A stretch of 64,000 nt of DNA from CAYQCH01 sp964415935 (GCA_964415935.1 CAYQCH010000001.1:1-64000), one strand, 5' to 3'; positions 33,578 through 45,688 are shown, counted from the first letter of the stretch. Made by a program: numbers and translations. The notes: generated by a model not told the origin, from the letters alone.

Positions 33578-34930
33578 TTAACTCATCCCTAATCTCTTTT
33601 TCAGCTCCGGCACCAGCTTGTCCTGGGGAATCTCTTCCTGGATGCCGCCATCCATGTCACGGATGAGGATGGTCTTATCCAGCATCTCCTTCTGCCCCAG
33701 CACGCAGGTATATTTCACGCCAAGAGCCATGGCCTGCTCCAGCTGGTCCTTGAGGCTGTCCTTGCCAAAATGCTCAAAAGACTTGATGCCGGCGGCATGC
33801 AATTCTTCGCGCAATGCCAGGCATTTCTTTTTGGCTTCATCGCCGAGCTGCGCCAGGAAAATCTGGGGCAAACGCTCGACGGGAATGGACATGTTCTGGC
33901 TGCGTACCGCTTTCAAGCACTGATCCAGATCAATGGTCATCTTCATGGCCGGGATGTCCTGTTGTTCGATGATAGGCAGGCCGTCATAGCGCCCGCCGCG
34001 CGCAAGCACGTAGGACGCGCCGTTATCCACCGTTACTTTGATGGCAAACAACGTCTTTTGCATGTACTCGTCCAGCGGCGGGACCAGTTCCGGAGCCAGG
34101 CTGTAAGGAACGCCCAATTCATCGAGATACTCCAGCACGCGGAAGAAGTGCTGCTTGTCTTCCTCTGTAAACCAGTCCACGCTTTGCGGGGCTTCGCTGC
34201 GCAGCTGGTTGCATTCCTGGCGCTCACAGGCCAGCAGCTGCAACGGATGCTTGCTGATGTATGGCTGGCAGCTGTCGCACACCTGACGCTTGCGGTCTTT
34301 ATAGAATGCATTGAGCTCCTGCTTGTACATCTGCTGCGACTGCTTGCCGCCGATGCTGTTTACCAACACCTGGATATTTGTAAAACCCAGGGCCTGGATG
34401 TAGCGATACGCGGCCACGGCACATTCCGCGTCCACGACCGGGTGCTCGTTGCCAATGACACTCATGAACATCTGCGGGCGTTCGCGCGGCTCAAACTTGT
34501 TGCCGAAGACTGAACCAAAGGCATACCAGTTCTCAATGGGCATGCCGTTTTCAAACGCCTGCCGATGCTGCAAATAATAGGCGCGCAAGAATGTAACATC
34601 ATAGGAAGCACGCAAAGACAAATGCTCTTCTTTGGGATCGACAATGGCCATGAGGTTGCCGTCCACCAGCGGATGGTCTTTGCCAAACGCGCGGGTGTAC
34701 AGCGTGGTGTATTCTACGGCCGCAGGATGTATGAGATAAAAATGGTACTTCTCCATTACCTCAAAAGCGACTTCCATGAAGTAGCCCCACCATTTGCGGT
34801 CGGTTCCCATGCGGTCTTTAAAACCAGGGGCCAGTTGCAGCGAACGCGGTCCCGTAATGCGAGACGGCGTGGCCAGGGCCGCGACGGGTTTTGGTTTTGC
34901 CTTTTTGATGGTTTTCGCTTTCTTGGTCAT
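33578..34930 (-). CDS. hisS: Histidyl-tRNA synthetase-like class II protein, catalytic residues altered
   Basis: 450 aa from the ATG at 34930. The overall order matches HisRS: GFKDRM at motif 1, the LR..YD.T region, a motif 2-like segment, the insertion with paired cysteines (CDSCQPYISKHPLQLLAC), GGRYDGL, then a full HGTP-type anticodon domain (GKDSLKDQLEQA). But the HisA motif RGLDYY reads PPLDEY, the LRPEGT histidine-binding motif reads LRASYDVT, and the motif 2 FRxERPQ arginine is displaced. It is therefore either a highly diverged HisRS or a paralogue with another role. A Lys-rich N-terminal tail is extra. Confidence 0.65.
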   Translation of the reverse strand: MTKKAKTIKKAKPKPVAALATPSRITGPRSLQLAPGFKDRMGTDRKWWGYFMEVAFEVMEKYHFYLIHPAAVEYTTLYTRAFGKDHPLVDGNLMAIVDPKEEHLSLRASYDVTFLRAYYLQHRQAFENGMPIENWYAFGSVFGNKFEPRERPQMFMSVIGNEHPVVDAECAVAAYRYIQALGFTNIQVLVNSIGGKQSQQMYKQELNAFYKDRKRQVCDSCQPYISKHPLQLLACERQECNQLRSEAPQSVDWFTEEDKQHFFRVLEYLDELGVPYSLAPELVPPLDEYMQKTLFAIKVTVDNGASYVLARGGRYDGLPIIEQQDIPAMKMTIDLDQCLKAVRSQNMSIPVERLPQIFLAQLGDEAKKKCLALREELHAAGIKSFEHFGKDSLKDQLEQAMALGVKYTCVLGQKEMLDKTILIRDMDGGIQEEIPQDKLVPELKKRLGMS

Positions 34931-34937
34931 ACGCAAA

Positions 34938-35573
34938 TTATTCTGTCTGTTCTAAAGAAGAAGGAACGTTGTACATGGGCGGAGAGAAAACGGTTACCTT
35001 GTTAAACGGCCAGCCGCGGATCCATGTCTTGCCGACAATATACTGGCGCGGTAACGGACCAAAGCTGCGCGAATCTAGGCTGAAGCTGCGGTTGTCGCCG
35101 AGGACGAAATATTCGTCAGGTTGCAATGTGACAACCATTTCACCCACCGTTGTTGTCCCTTCGTCCAAATACGGCTCCTCTACCTGCTCGCCGTTGATGT
35201 ATACATTGCTGCCGGTTACCTGCACGGTCTCACCCGGCAGGCCGATGATGCGCTTGATGAAGTACTGTTTGGGATCGCGGGGGTAGCGGAAAACAATGAT
35301 GTCGCCGCGCACCGGTTCTTTGAACCGATAACTGATCTCGTCAATGACCAGGTACTCATGGTCAAAAAACGTCGGCTCCATGGACGCACCCTTGACATAA
35401 AACGGTTTGATGAAGAAATACCGGACCGGGATTATAATGACCAGGGCGACGATGACGACCTGCAACAACTCAACAAAAAATTCGCGCACCGATGTGGGTT
35501 GCGCGGCTTGCTCCTGCTCGGCAAAAAAATCCATGTGCTTGGATTCCTGCGGCGTTTTGTTTTCTTCTGGCAT
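34938..35573 (-). CDS. lepB: Signal peptidase I
   Basis: A membrane serine peptidase removing signal peptides, 211 aa. A cytoplasmic tail of about 30 residues precedes one membrane helix (about 32-52). The nucleophile serine lies in GASMEPT, the general-base lysine in YFIKRIIGLPGE, and the box E motif GDNRSFSLDSRSFG is intact. It has its own promoter (35623-35651). The downstream HisRS-like gene starts 7 bases after its stop. It would process the many signal peptides of the envelope block. Confidence 0.96.
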   Translation of the reverse strand: MPEENKTPQESKHMDFFAEQEQAAQPTSVREFFVELLQVVIVALVIIIPVRYFFIKPFYVKGASMEPTFFDHEYLVIDEISYRFKEPVRGDIIVFRYPRDPKQYFIKRIIGLPGETVQVTGSNVYINGEQVEEPYLDEGTTTVGEMVVTLQPDEYFVLGDNRSFSLDSRSFGPLPRQYIVGKTWIRGWPFNKVTVFSPPMYNVPSSLEQTE

Positions 35574-35582
35574 GAATAAAAT

Positions 35583-35604
35583 TTTTGCGTGAAAACACGC
35601 AAAA
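35583..35604 (-). promoter_or_regulatory. Hairpin in the lepB leader
   Basis: A perfect 9-bp stem TTTTGCGTG/CACGCAAAA with a 4-base loop, 10 bases before the lepB ATG and after its promoter. No T-run follows on the minus strand, so it is not a terminator. It could affect ribosome access. Confidence 0.5.
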
Positions 35605-35622
35605 AACTAGGAATATACGCAT

Positions 35623-35651
35623 ACTATAGCATGATTTTGCCCCCAAATCAA
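35623..35651 (-). promoter_or_regulatory. Promoter of lepB
   Basis: On the minus strand, TTGATT (35646-35651), a 17-base spacer and TATAGT (35623-35628) with an extended TGC before the -10. It is back-to-back with the LCP promoter. Confidence 0.7.
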
Positions 35652-35653
35652 CC

Positions 35654-35682
35654 TTGGCAAATCCGCAACAAATGAGTATGAT
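35654..35682 (+). promoter_or_regulatory. Promoter of the LCP-der-pth operon
   Basis: TTGGCA (35654-35659), a 17-base spacer and TATGAT (35677-35682), giving a start about 17 nt before the LCP gene ATG at 35706. Confidence 0.7.
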
Positions 35683-35705
35683 GTGTCAACGATAGACCTT
35701 TCTCT

Positions 35706-37121
35706 ATGGAACCAAAACGTCGCTGGTGGAAATTCTTGCTATACCCCGTCATTGTTGCCGCGGTTTTTTTGTTTGTACTCGGCCTGCGCGTGTCGTACAG
35801 CAATGATTCGTTTTGGGAATATGTTTCCGAACATTACATCCGGCCGACATTTTCATTATCTTCTTCCCTCTCCGTCCTCACGGCATCGGCCGACCAGGTT
35901 TTGGTGGGCGCGCAGGAAGACCGCATCAACATTTTGCTATTGGGTATTGGCGGCAAAGGCCATGAAGGGTCAAATCTCACGGACACCATCATTGTCGCCA
36001 GCTACAAACCCTCCACGAATGAAGTGGGCATGATGTCCATCCCGCGCGATTTGCTGGTGCCCATTCCGGGGTATGGCTGGCGCAAGGTCAACAATTTGTA
36101 TTCCATCGCCGAATACAATGACCGCGGTACGGGCGGCGACTACGCCAAACAAATCATCAGCCAGATTTTTGACGTGCAGATCCCGTATTACATCCGCATT
36201 GACTTCAACGGTTTCACGCAGCTTGTCGATCTGGTGGGCGGCATCGACGTGGATGTGCCGAACACGCTTTCTGATTACCAATATCCCATCCCGGGCCGCG
36301 AAGAAGCACCTGAGGATGAGCGATACGAACACCTGTACATCGAAGCGGGCGCCCAGCATTTTGACGGGCAAACAGCGCTTAAATACGTACGTTCACGACA
36401 CGGACAAGGCGAAGAAGGGTCAGACTTCGCGCGCGCCAAACGCCAGCAGCTTGTCATCGAAGCCCTGATGGACAAGGTCTTTTCGCTTAACACTTTGTTG
36501 CGGCCGAGCAAGATTAAAAAAATCCAGGCGAACCTGGAAGAAAATATCGATACGAATTTGAACGCTGATGAGCTGGCCGCCTTTGCCAAACTGGCCGCCC
36601 AGTACCTGGGCGACAAAAAGCCCGTCATCACGCGCGTGCTGAGCGACGCCAATAACGGCCCGCTGGAAGCCGCCAATTATAACGGCGCTTTTGTACTCGA
36701 ACCGAAAGTGGAAGACTTCAGTGAATTAAAATTCATCGCTAAAAACATTTTTGCCCCGGACCTGGTATACGAGCGGCCAACGGAAGAAGAAAGCGGCTTG
36801 CCTCGCGTTACCCTGGAAAACCCCGTGCAAGCCAAGGACGCCGCAACCATTGAAATTCAGAACGGCACCTTCGTGAATGGTTTGGCGCGCGCCACGCAAG
36901 AAAAGCTGTCTTCGCTTGAATATGAAATCGTCAGCATCGGCAACGCCGCCAGCCGCGATTACGCGGAAACCATTATTTATGACTTCAGCAACGGCGCATA
37001 CCCGGACACGCTCGACTTCCTGGCAACCAATTATACGGACAATATCACGGCCAGCATCCCGCTCGGCCTGACTTCAAGCGCCGACTTCCTGATCATTCTG
37101 GGACTGGACGCCGCCTACTAA
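35706..37121 (+). CDS. LytR-CpsA-Psr (LCP) family glycopolymer transferase with LytR_C domain
   Basis: 471 aa. A signal-anchor helix (residues 10-28) precedes the LCP catalytic domain: INILLLGIGGKGHEGSNLTDTIIVAS, the arginine-bearing SIPRDLLVPIPGYG, DFNGFTQLVDLVGGIDVDVP, and the ALKYVRSRHG and DFARAKRQQ arginine motifs. From about residue 385 a LytR_C domain follows (ATIEIQNGTFVNGLA). LCP enzymes attach lipid-linked glycopolymers to the wall or to surface proteins. It opens a three-gene plus-strand operon with der and pth. Confidence 0.94.
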   Translation: MEPKRRWWKFLLYPVIVAAVFLFVLGLRVSYSNDSFWEYVSEHYIRPTFSLSSSLSVLTASADQVLVGAQEDRINILLLGIGGKGHEGSNLTDTIIVASYKPSTNEVGMMSIPRDLLVPIPGYGWRKVNNLYSIAEYNDRGTGGDYAKQIISQIFDVQIPYYIRIDFNGFTQLVDLVGGIDVDVPNTLSDYQYPIPGREEAPEDERYEHLYIEAGAQHFDGQTALKYVRSRHGQGEEGSDFARAKRQQLVIEALMDKVFSLNTLLRPSKIKKIQANLEENIDTNLNADELAAFAKLAAQYLGDKKPVITRVLSDANNGPLEAANYNGAFVLEPKVEDFSELKFIAKNIFAPDLVYERPTEEESGLPRVTLENPVQAKDAATIEIQNGTFVNGLARATQEKLSSLEYEIVSIGNAASRDYAETIIYDFSNGAYPDTLDFLATNYTDNITASIPLGLTSSADFLIILGLDAAY

Positions 37122-37122
37122 T

Positions 37123-38463
37123 ATGCCAACTGACCGCCTCCCATCCGTGGTGCTTGTCGGCCGCACGAACGTCGGCAAATCGACGCTCTTCAATCGGCTG
37201 ACGGAAACCGAACATGCCATCGTCTCCCCCATCGGCGGGACAACGAGAGACCGCAACATCGCCAATGTCGAATGGGTTGGTTACAATTTCAATTTGATCG
37301 ACACGGGCGGCCTTGACTTGAGCCATCCGGACGACGTGGAAAAAAAGGTGTTTGAAATGGCCTGGCGTTCGGTGCAGGAAGCCGACCTTATTTTGCTTGT
37401 GTTGGACGCTAAAGACGGCCTGCTGCCGCAAGACCAGGATATCGCCCGACAGCTGCGCGAAAAAGGCAAAGACTTCATTGTTGTGGCGAACAAAGCGGAC
37501 AGCCCCTCGTTGAAACATCAATCCGCTGAATTTTTTGCCGTTGCAAAAACCGTGTTTCCCGTCTCTGCCGCCAACGGCACCGGAACCGGCGACCTGCTCG
37601 ACTATGTCGTAGCGAGGCTGTTCCCTGCCAAACCCGCGCCGTCGCCTGCCTCGCCGATGGAAACGCGCGAAGAAATTTCCATCACCTTTGCCGGATTGCC
37701 AAATGTGGGAAAATCGTCCCTGCTTAATTCCCTTCTTGGGCGCGAGGAAGTTATTGTCAGCCCCAAGCCGCATACCACGCGCGAATCCCGCGACGTGTTT
37801 TTAGAGTTTGAAGGCCATCCCATCCGGCTGGTAGACACGGCAGGCATCCGCAAGCAGCAAAAACTGCGCGGTACCCTCGTGCAACAAAGCGCGGCGCGTT
37901 CCCTGCAGGCTATCCGCCAAGCGGACTGGGTCGTGCTGGTCGTTGACGCTACTAAAGACAACTGGGGCGAACAGGACCATTACATTTTGGATACCATCAT
38001 CAAATCCGGCGCTTCCGTGATTATTGCCGCAAACAAATGGGATATGCTTGAAGGCGAAGACCGATACGAACAGTTTAAGAAACGCTTTGCCCGCGAATTC
38101 GGTTTATATGACTGGATTCCCGTCGTTGCCATCAGCGCCAAAAGCGGCTGGCATGTGGCCCGCGTGCTGCGCACCATCATTGAACTGCATCCCAACCGCA
38201 AACGCGAAATCCCGCAAAGTGCACTGGATCGCCTGCTCAAAAAGGCCGTAGCGCGCCGACGCCCGCAAAAGAAAAAGGGGCCCGAAGCGCCCTACATCCA
38301 CGCCATCAAACAGGTCGGTACGGAGCCGCCGCATTTTGAAGTCATCATCGACTACGACAACACCCTGGCGCATTTTTACGTCCGGTACCTCATGAAAGTG
38401 ATCCGCGCGCAATTTGAATTTGACGGCACGCCCATCCGTATCCATGTCCGTGCCATCCGTTAA
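37123..38463 (+). CDS. der: Ribosome-assembly GTPase Der (EngA)
   Basis: A tandem-domain GTPase needed for 50S assembly, 446 aa. The first G domain has GRTNVGKST, DTGG and NKAD. The second, from about residue 185, has GLPNVGKSS, DTAG and NKWD. A KH-like C-terminal domain ends PIRIHVRAIR. The start ATG is one base after the LCP stop, implying cotranscription. The der-pth order fits its role in translation. Confidence 0.97.
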   Translation: MPTDRLPSVVLVGRTNVGKSTLFNRLTETEHAIVSPIGGTTRDRNIANVEWVGYNFNLIDTGGLDLSHPDDVEKKVFEMAWRSVQEADLILLVLDAKDGLLPQDQDIARQLREKGKDFIVVANKADSPSLKHQSAEFFAVAKTVFPVSAANGTGTGDLLDYVVARLFPAKPAPSPASPMETREEISITFAGLPNVGKSSLLNSLLGREEVIVSPKPHTTRESRDVFLEFEGHPIRLVDTAGIRKQQKLRGTLVQQSAARSLQAIRQADWVVLVVDATKDNWGEQDHYILDTIIKSGASVIIAANKWDMLEGEDRYEQFKKRFAREFGLYDWIPVVAISAKSGWHVARVLRTIIELHPNRKREIPQSALDRLLKKAVARRRPQKKKGPEAPYIHAIKQVGTEPPHFEVIIDYDNTLAHFYVRYLMKVIRAQFEFDGTPIRIHVRAIR

Positions 38464-38464
38464 T

Positions 38465-39031
38465 ATGAAATTGATTGTCGGTCTCGGAAATCCGGGCAAG
38501 CAATACGAACACACGCGGCATAACCTCGGCTTTATGGCCGTGGACGCCCTGGCGGAACGCCTGGATGCCGCCGAATGGAAAAAACATCATAAAGCGAATG
38601 CGCTGGTTGCTGAGGCCATGGTTGGCGGTGAAAAATGCCTGCTAGCCAAACCGCAGACCTTTATGAACAACTCTGGCGAGGCGGCGCAGGCGCTGATGGC
38701 GTTTTACAAGCTTCAATCAGGGGATGTCATTATCGCGCACGATGAACTGGACCTGCCGTTTGGAACGCTGCGCATCAGTATTGACGCTTCGGCGGGTGGG
38801 CATAACGGCGTGGCTTCCGTCATGGAAAAACTCGGCACCAGGAATATCACTCGCTTGCGCATGGGCATCCGCGGCTCGCAAAAAGGGAGTATCCCGGGCG
38901 ACAAATATGTTTTGCTCCCTTTCTCCTTGCTGGAACGATTAAAACGAAAGTCCGTTGTTTCCCATGCCGCTGAGGCGCTGGAATGCCTGGCCGCGCATGA
39001 CGCGCAAACCTGCATGAACCGATTTAACTAA
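38465..39031 (+). CDS. pth: Peptidyl-tRNA hydrolase
   Basis: An esterase recycling stalled peptidyl-tRNA. From the ATG at 38465, one base after the der stop, it is 188 aa starting MKLIVGLGNPGKQYEHTRHN. This gives Asn9 and the catalytic His19, then KPQTFMNNSG, HDELDLPFG with the conserved Asp, and GGHNGV. An earlier in-frame ATG overlapping der is rejected. The gene ends at a strong terminator. Confidence 0.97.
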   Translation: MKLIVGLGNPGKQYEHTRHNLGFMAVDALAERLDAAEWKKHHKANALVAEAMVGGEKCLLAKPQTFMNNSGEAAQALMAFYKLQSGDVIIAHDELDLPFGTLRISIDASAGGHNGVASVMEKLGTRNITRLRMGIRGSQKGSIPGDKYVLLPFSLLERLKRKSVVSHAAEALECLAAHDAQTCMNRFN

Positions 39032-39058
39032 AAAAGCCCGCCATGCGGGGCTTTTTTG
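39030..39058. terminator. Bidirectional terminator between pth and atpC
   Basis: Stem AAAAAAGCCC/GGGCTTTTTT with a small inner GC pair and long A/T tracts on both sides. It ends convergent pth (plus) and the ATP synthase operon (minus), both within 3 bases. Confidence 0.9.
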
Positions 39059-39060
39059 CA

Positions 39061-39483
39061 TTACTTCCGCCACTTCGTAAACGCGCTGACGCGCACGCGA
39101 TGCTTGTCCAGGTTCGTCTTTAATGTCTCGTATTCGCGCAGATCAAATTTCTTTTCCGCCATAAGCGCCTGCGCCAGTTCCATGGCTTTTTGGGCGCGCT
39201 CCAGGTCGACTTCATGGGCATGCTCAGCCGTGTCTGCCAGAATGGTCACCTGGTTGTTGGCGACTTCCAGGAATCCTCCGGACACGACCACCGGTTTTAC
39301 AGCCGAACCGCTTTTAATGACGATTTCGCCGGGCTTTAAGACGGAGATCAACGCGATGTGATGAGGCAAAATGGTTACCTGGCCGTCCAGAGTCATGGCG
39401 GAAACTGATTCCACTTCCTCCTCAAACATCACGCGCTCCGGCGTGACAAATTTGAGCTTCATGGTGCGCTTTTCGCCAGGCAT
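39061..39483 (-). CDS. atpC: F-type ATP synthase epsilon subunit
   Basis: A central-stalk subunit that couples rotation and inhibits hydrolysis. It is 140 aa (133 if translation starts at the internal MKLKFVTPER). The N-terminal beta sandwich is clear (GQVTILPHHIALISVLKPGEI, then SGGFLEVANNQVTILADTAEHA). The C-terminal helical hairpin (LERAQKAMELAQALM) follows. It is the last gene of the atp operon, stopping at the shared terminator. Confidence 0.96.
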   Translation of the reverse strand: MPGEKRTMKLKFVTPERVMFEEEVESVSAMTLDGQVTILPHHIALISVLKPGEIVIKSGSAVKPVVVSGGFLEVANNQVTILADTAEHAHEVDLERAQKAMELAQALMAEKKFDLREYETLKTNLDKHRVRVSAFTKWRK

Positions 39484-39493
39484 AGTTCTTGAA

Positions 39494-41801
<2,308 letters not shown>

Positions 41802-41804
41802 AGG

Positions 41805-43328
<1,524 letters not shown>

Positions 43329-43335
43329 AAGGAAA

Positions 43336-43725
43336 TTAAGCCTCAACGATCGATCGCTTCAGGCGCTCGAGCTGGTTCTTGACTGATAAATCCCATTGGG
43401 CGTCTTCCGTGCGCACGACCACGCCGGCAATCAACGAAGGGTCTGTTTTTTTCGTCACGGCGACGTCGCGGTCGCCAAACAGCTCTTTCAGGATGCTTTT
43501 CTCCAAACGGCTGTCCAGCTCCCTGGCGCTGACGATGGTTACGGGCAGGGCCGGCTGCTCCCCTTGCAACTGCTCCATGGCCTGGCTGATGCCCTGCAAA
43601 GCGCGCCCGCCCGCGCGGCCAAAACGGCGGAGCATGCGGTCACTGACCGCGTCCCAGTCCTTGGGGTCGGAACGTCGAAGCGCGTCTTGCCATCGCCTGG
43701 CATGTTGTTTGGCGGCGCCGTTCAT
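43336..43725 (-). CDS. atpH: F-type ATP synthase delta subunit, short form
   Basis: A peripheral-stalk subunit joining b to the top of F1. It is only 129 aa against roughly 175-185 in most bacteria. The C-terminal half is recognisable ([29 protein letters not shown]). The N-terminal six-helix bundle that binds alpha appears reduced to about 60 residues. Synteny (atpF-atpH-atpA) supports the call. There is no sign of a frameshift, since the start and stop fit the neighbours closely. Confidence 0.9.
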   Translation of the reverse strand: MNGAAKQHARRWQDALRRSDPKDWDAVSDRMLRRFGRAGGRALQGISQAMEQLQGEQPALPVTIVSARELDSRLEKSILKELFGDRDVAVTKKTDPSLIAGVVVRTEDAQWDLSVKNQLERLKRSIVEA

Positions 43726-43726
43726 A

Positions 43727-44221
43727 CTATTTCACTTTTGCCAGCTGCGACTTAAGCCAGGCCTGGTCGACGCGTTCGTCCACCACGCCCTGCAGAATCT
43801 TTTCCGTGCTGGCCACGACCATGCCGATGACGTCTTTCTTCACCTGCGTCAGCATGTTGGCGCGCTCGGCCGCCAGGGCTTGTTTCCCTTCCGCCACGAC
43901 GCGCGTTACTTCTTCTTTGGCCTGAGCGACAATAGCTGCGGCCTGCTCATCCGCGGCTTTGCGCGCCGCGTCGATGATGCGGGCGGCTTCGCGCCGCGCC
44001 TCAACAACAACCGCTTCCTGTTCTTCCGTGGCGCGGGACATGAGGGCCTTGGCCTCTTTAGCGTCTTCTACGCCTTTGGCAATGGCTTCCTGCCGCTGAC
44101 GCATGAAATTAAGCAGCGGGTTGTACGCAAACTTGTACAAAATAGCCAGCAAGATGGCGAAGTTCACGAACTGCGCCACCAATGACTTCCAGTCAACGCC
44201 AAAGGCTTCAAAGAATTGCAT
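43727..44221 (-). CDS. atpF: F-type ATP synthase b subunit
   Basis: The peripheral-stalk membrane subunit, 164 aa. One N-terminal membrane helix (about residues 11-30, LVAQFVNFAILLAILYKFAY) carries the typical NPLLNFM exit. A long Ala/Glu/Lys-rich coiled coil follows (EAKALMSRATEEQEAVVVEA and so on). Only one b gene is present, so a homodimer is expected. It lies 6 bases after atpE. Confidence 0.96.
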   Translation of the reverse strand: MQFFEAFGVDWKSLVAQFVNFAILLAILYKFAYNPLLNFMRQRQEAIAKGVEDAKEAKALMSRATEEQEAVVVEARREAARIIDAARKAADEQAAAIVAQAKEEVTRVVAEGKQALAAERANMLTQVKKDVIGMVVASTEKILQGVVDERVDQAWLKSQLAKVK

Positions 44222-44227
44222 AGATCA

Positions 44228-44479
44228 CTAGATAGCGAAGAGCAAAATAAGAGTCACAACCAGGGCGTAAATGGCCGTGGATTCACAGATGGCCATGGCA
44301 ATGACCATGCGGGTAAAAATGGAATCGCTTACTTCGGGATTGCGTCCCATGGATTCCATGGCTTTCGCGGCCACGAGACCTTCACCGACGGCAACAAGGC
44401 CGAATGCAAATGATCCCATGATGCCGATGCCGAGGTATTTGGCGGCTTCCGCGTAAATTTGAGCTACTTCTGGCGTCAT
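44228..44479 (-). CDS. atpE: F-type ATP synthase c subunit with two ring carboxylates
   Basis: A proteolipid ring subunit, 83 aa, with two membrane helices and a polar GRNPEV loop. Helix 2 carries the ion-binding Glu66 in ICESTAIYALV (Glu-Ser-Thr, plus Tyr71). Helix 1 has Glu33 in VGEGLVAAKAME where proton rings have Gly or Ala and classical Na+ rings have Gln. The Glu33/Glu66 pair, 33 residues apart, matches the two-carboxylate Na+ rotor described for Fusobacterium, so Na+ coupling is likely but unproven. It is flanked upstream by a palindromic spacer. Confidence 0.96.
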   Translation of the reverse strand: MTPEVAQIYAEAAKYLGIGIMGSFAFGLVAVGEGLVAAKAMESMGRNPEVSDSIFTRMVIAMAICESTAIYALVVTLILLFAI

Positions 44480-44504
44480 ACGGTCAGAAATGTTTAATGA
44501 TGAA

Positions 44505-44557
44505 CAATATCAAGTGATATTGAAAGCCCGTCCGGCGCATGCGCCAGGCAGGCTTTC
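44505..44557. repeat. Double palindrome between atpB and atpE
   Basis: Two elements: CAATATCA-AG-TGATATTG (44505-44522), and GAAAGCC/GGCTTTC (44522-44557) enclosing the perfect 12-base palindrome GGCGCATGCGCC. It looks like a REP-type element. In an operon where c must be made in excess, a hairpin here could also protect or process mRNA. Confidence 0.6.
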
Positions 44558-44564
44558 CGCACCA

Positions 44565-45305
44565 CTACCCTTTTGCCTCCGGTTTGGCGGCGATATTGCC
44601 GGTGATGTTAAGCGCCGTCAGCAGGCTGAACACCGTGGGCTGGACGAACGTGGTCAGCAACCCCAGGATGGCAAACGGCAGCGGTACGACGAATGGCATG
44701 AGACTGCCGACCACCGCGGTGAGCACTTCGCCAGCAAACATGTTGCCGAACAGACGAAAAGACAAGGATACAATCTTTGCCACCTCGCCAATCAAATCCA
44801 TGACGCCCAGAAACACGTTGATGGGTTTTTGCGACCAGGGACCGGAAAAATTAATGAATTTTTTGATATAGGTTCCGATACCGCCGGTAGCCAGCAGCGT
44901 TCCCTGCGTAATGGCGAAGGAGATCAAGGTCAGAGCCAGCACGAAACTGTAATCGGAAGTAATGGTACGGTAGATGTTCGTTCCCTGATAGCTGATGGCG
45001 CCCAAACCCGGAATATAAGCGAACAAGTTGCCGAACAAGATCAACAGGAACAGCGTCATGATTAACGGAAAGAGTTTGCGCGTCACGCGCTCGTCTTTGG
45101 TCAACCCTTGCAGGAACCCATAGACGAGGGCAACCATCTGCTCCGCCCAGAACTGCACGCCGGAAGGGACCATCTGCATGCGGCGCGTGGCCAAACGGGC
45201 CATGAACACCAAAAACAACGCCACGATGACGCTCATGAACAGGCTGTTCGTAACGGGAAACCCGTAAACGGTAAAGAGCACCGATGGTGCAATGCTGATT
45301 TCCAT
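44565..45305 (-). CDS. atpB: F-type ATP synthase a subunit
   Basis: The stator membrane subunit with the ion half-channels, 246 aa and five to six helices. The essential arginine lies in the SLSFRLFGNMFAGE helix, followed by the C-terminal helix pair (FVQPTVFSLLTALNITG). It begins 3 bases after atpI. The short Glu/Lys C-terminus (AAKPEAKG) is unremarkable. Confidence 0.97.
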   Translation of the reverse strand: MEISIAPSVLFTVYGFPVTNSLFMSVIVALFLVFMARLATRRMQMVPSGVQFWAEQMVALVYGFLQGLTKDERVTRKLFPLIMTLFLLILFGNLFAYIPGLGAISYQGTNIYRTITSDYSFVLALTLISFAITQGTLLATGGIGTYIKKFINFSGPWSQKPINVFLGVMDLIGEVAKIVSLSFRLFGNMFAGEVLTAVVGSLMPFVVPLPFAILGLLTTFVQPTVFSLLTALNITGNIAAKPEAKG

Positions 45306-45308
45306 ATG

Positions 45309-45581
45309 CTAACGATAGCGGTTGATGATGTCCTGCGCCTTGCGATACACAAGGTAGTTGGACGCCACAAAGGCCAGCGCGATGCTGACAAAAAACAGGA
45401 TGCGGCGCGTGTGCAACAGCGTATCGACCCAAAATCCCAGTCCGCCAATAACAACCAATGGGCCAATGATATATGCCGTGATGTGGGCCACCAGCGCCAA
45501 CCCAGCCCACGGGCTGAATACTGGCCTCTGTTGCTGTGGCGGCTGAGACTCGGATGCGCCCTCCTGGCGATGATCGTCCAT
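45309..45581 (-). CDS. AtpI/AtpZ-like ATP synthase assembly protein
   Basis: 90 aa. A Gln/Pro-rich hydrophilic start is followed by two membrane helices (about residues 27-50 and 60-80) around the LGFWVDTLLHTRR turn, then a basic end, KAQDIINRYR. The layout matches the small AtpI/AtpZ family (DUF/AtpZ) found at the head of F-ATPase operons, which helps c-ring assembly or Mg2+/Ca2+ transport. It is the first gene after the operon promoter. Confidence 0.8.
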   Translation of the reverse strand: MDDHRQEGASESQPPQQQRPVFSPWAGLALVAHITAYIIGPLVVIGGLGFWVDTLLHTRRILFFVSIALAFVASNYLVYRKAQDIINRYR

Positions 45582-45634
45582 AAAATAACAGGAAGAAGGG
45601 CAAAAACGCCCCTCTCCTTACATACCGAGGCCGT

Positions 45635-45663
45635 AGTATACGTTGGTTGTTGCTACCCGTCAA
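45635..45663 (-). promoter_or_regulatory. Strong promoter of the ATP synthase operon
   Basis: On the minus strand, TTGACG (45658-45663), a 17-base spacer and TATACT (45635-45640). The start near 45628 gives a leader of about 47 nt. Elements and spacing match those of the lexA promoter. Confidence 0.85.
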
Positions 45664-45688
45664 CGGTTTTATACACACGGCAATGGCC

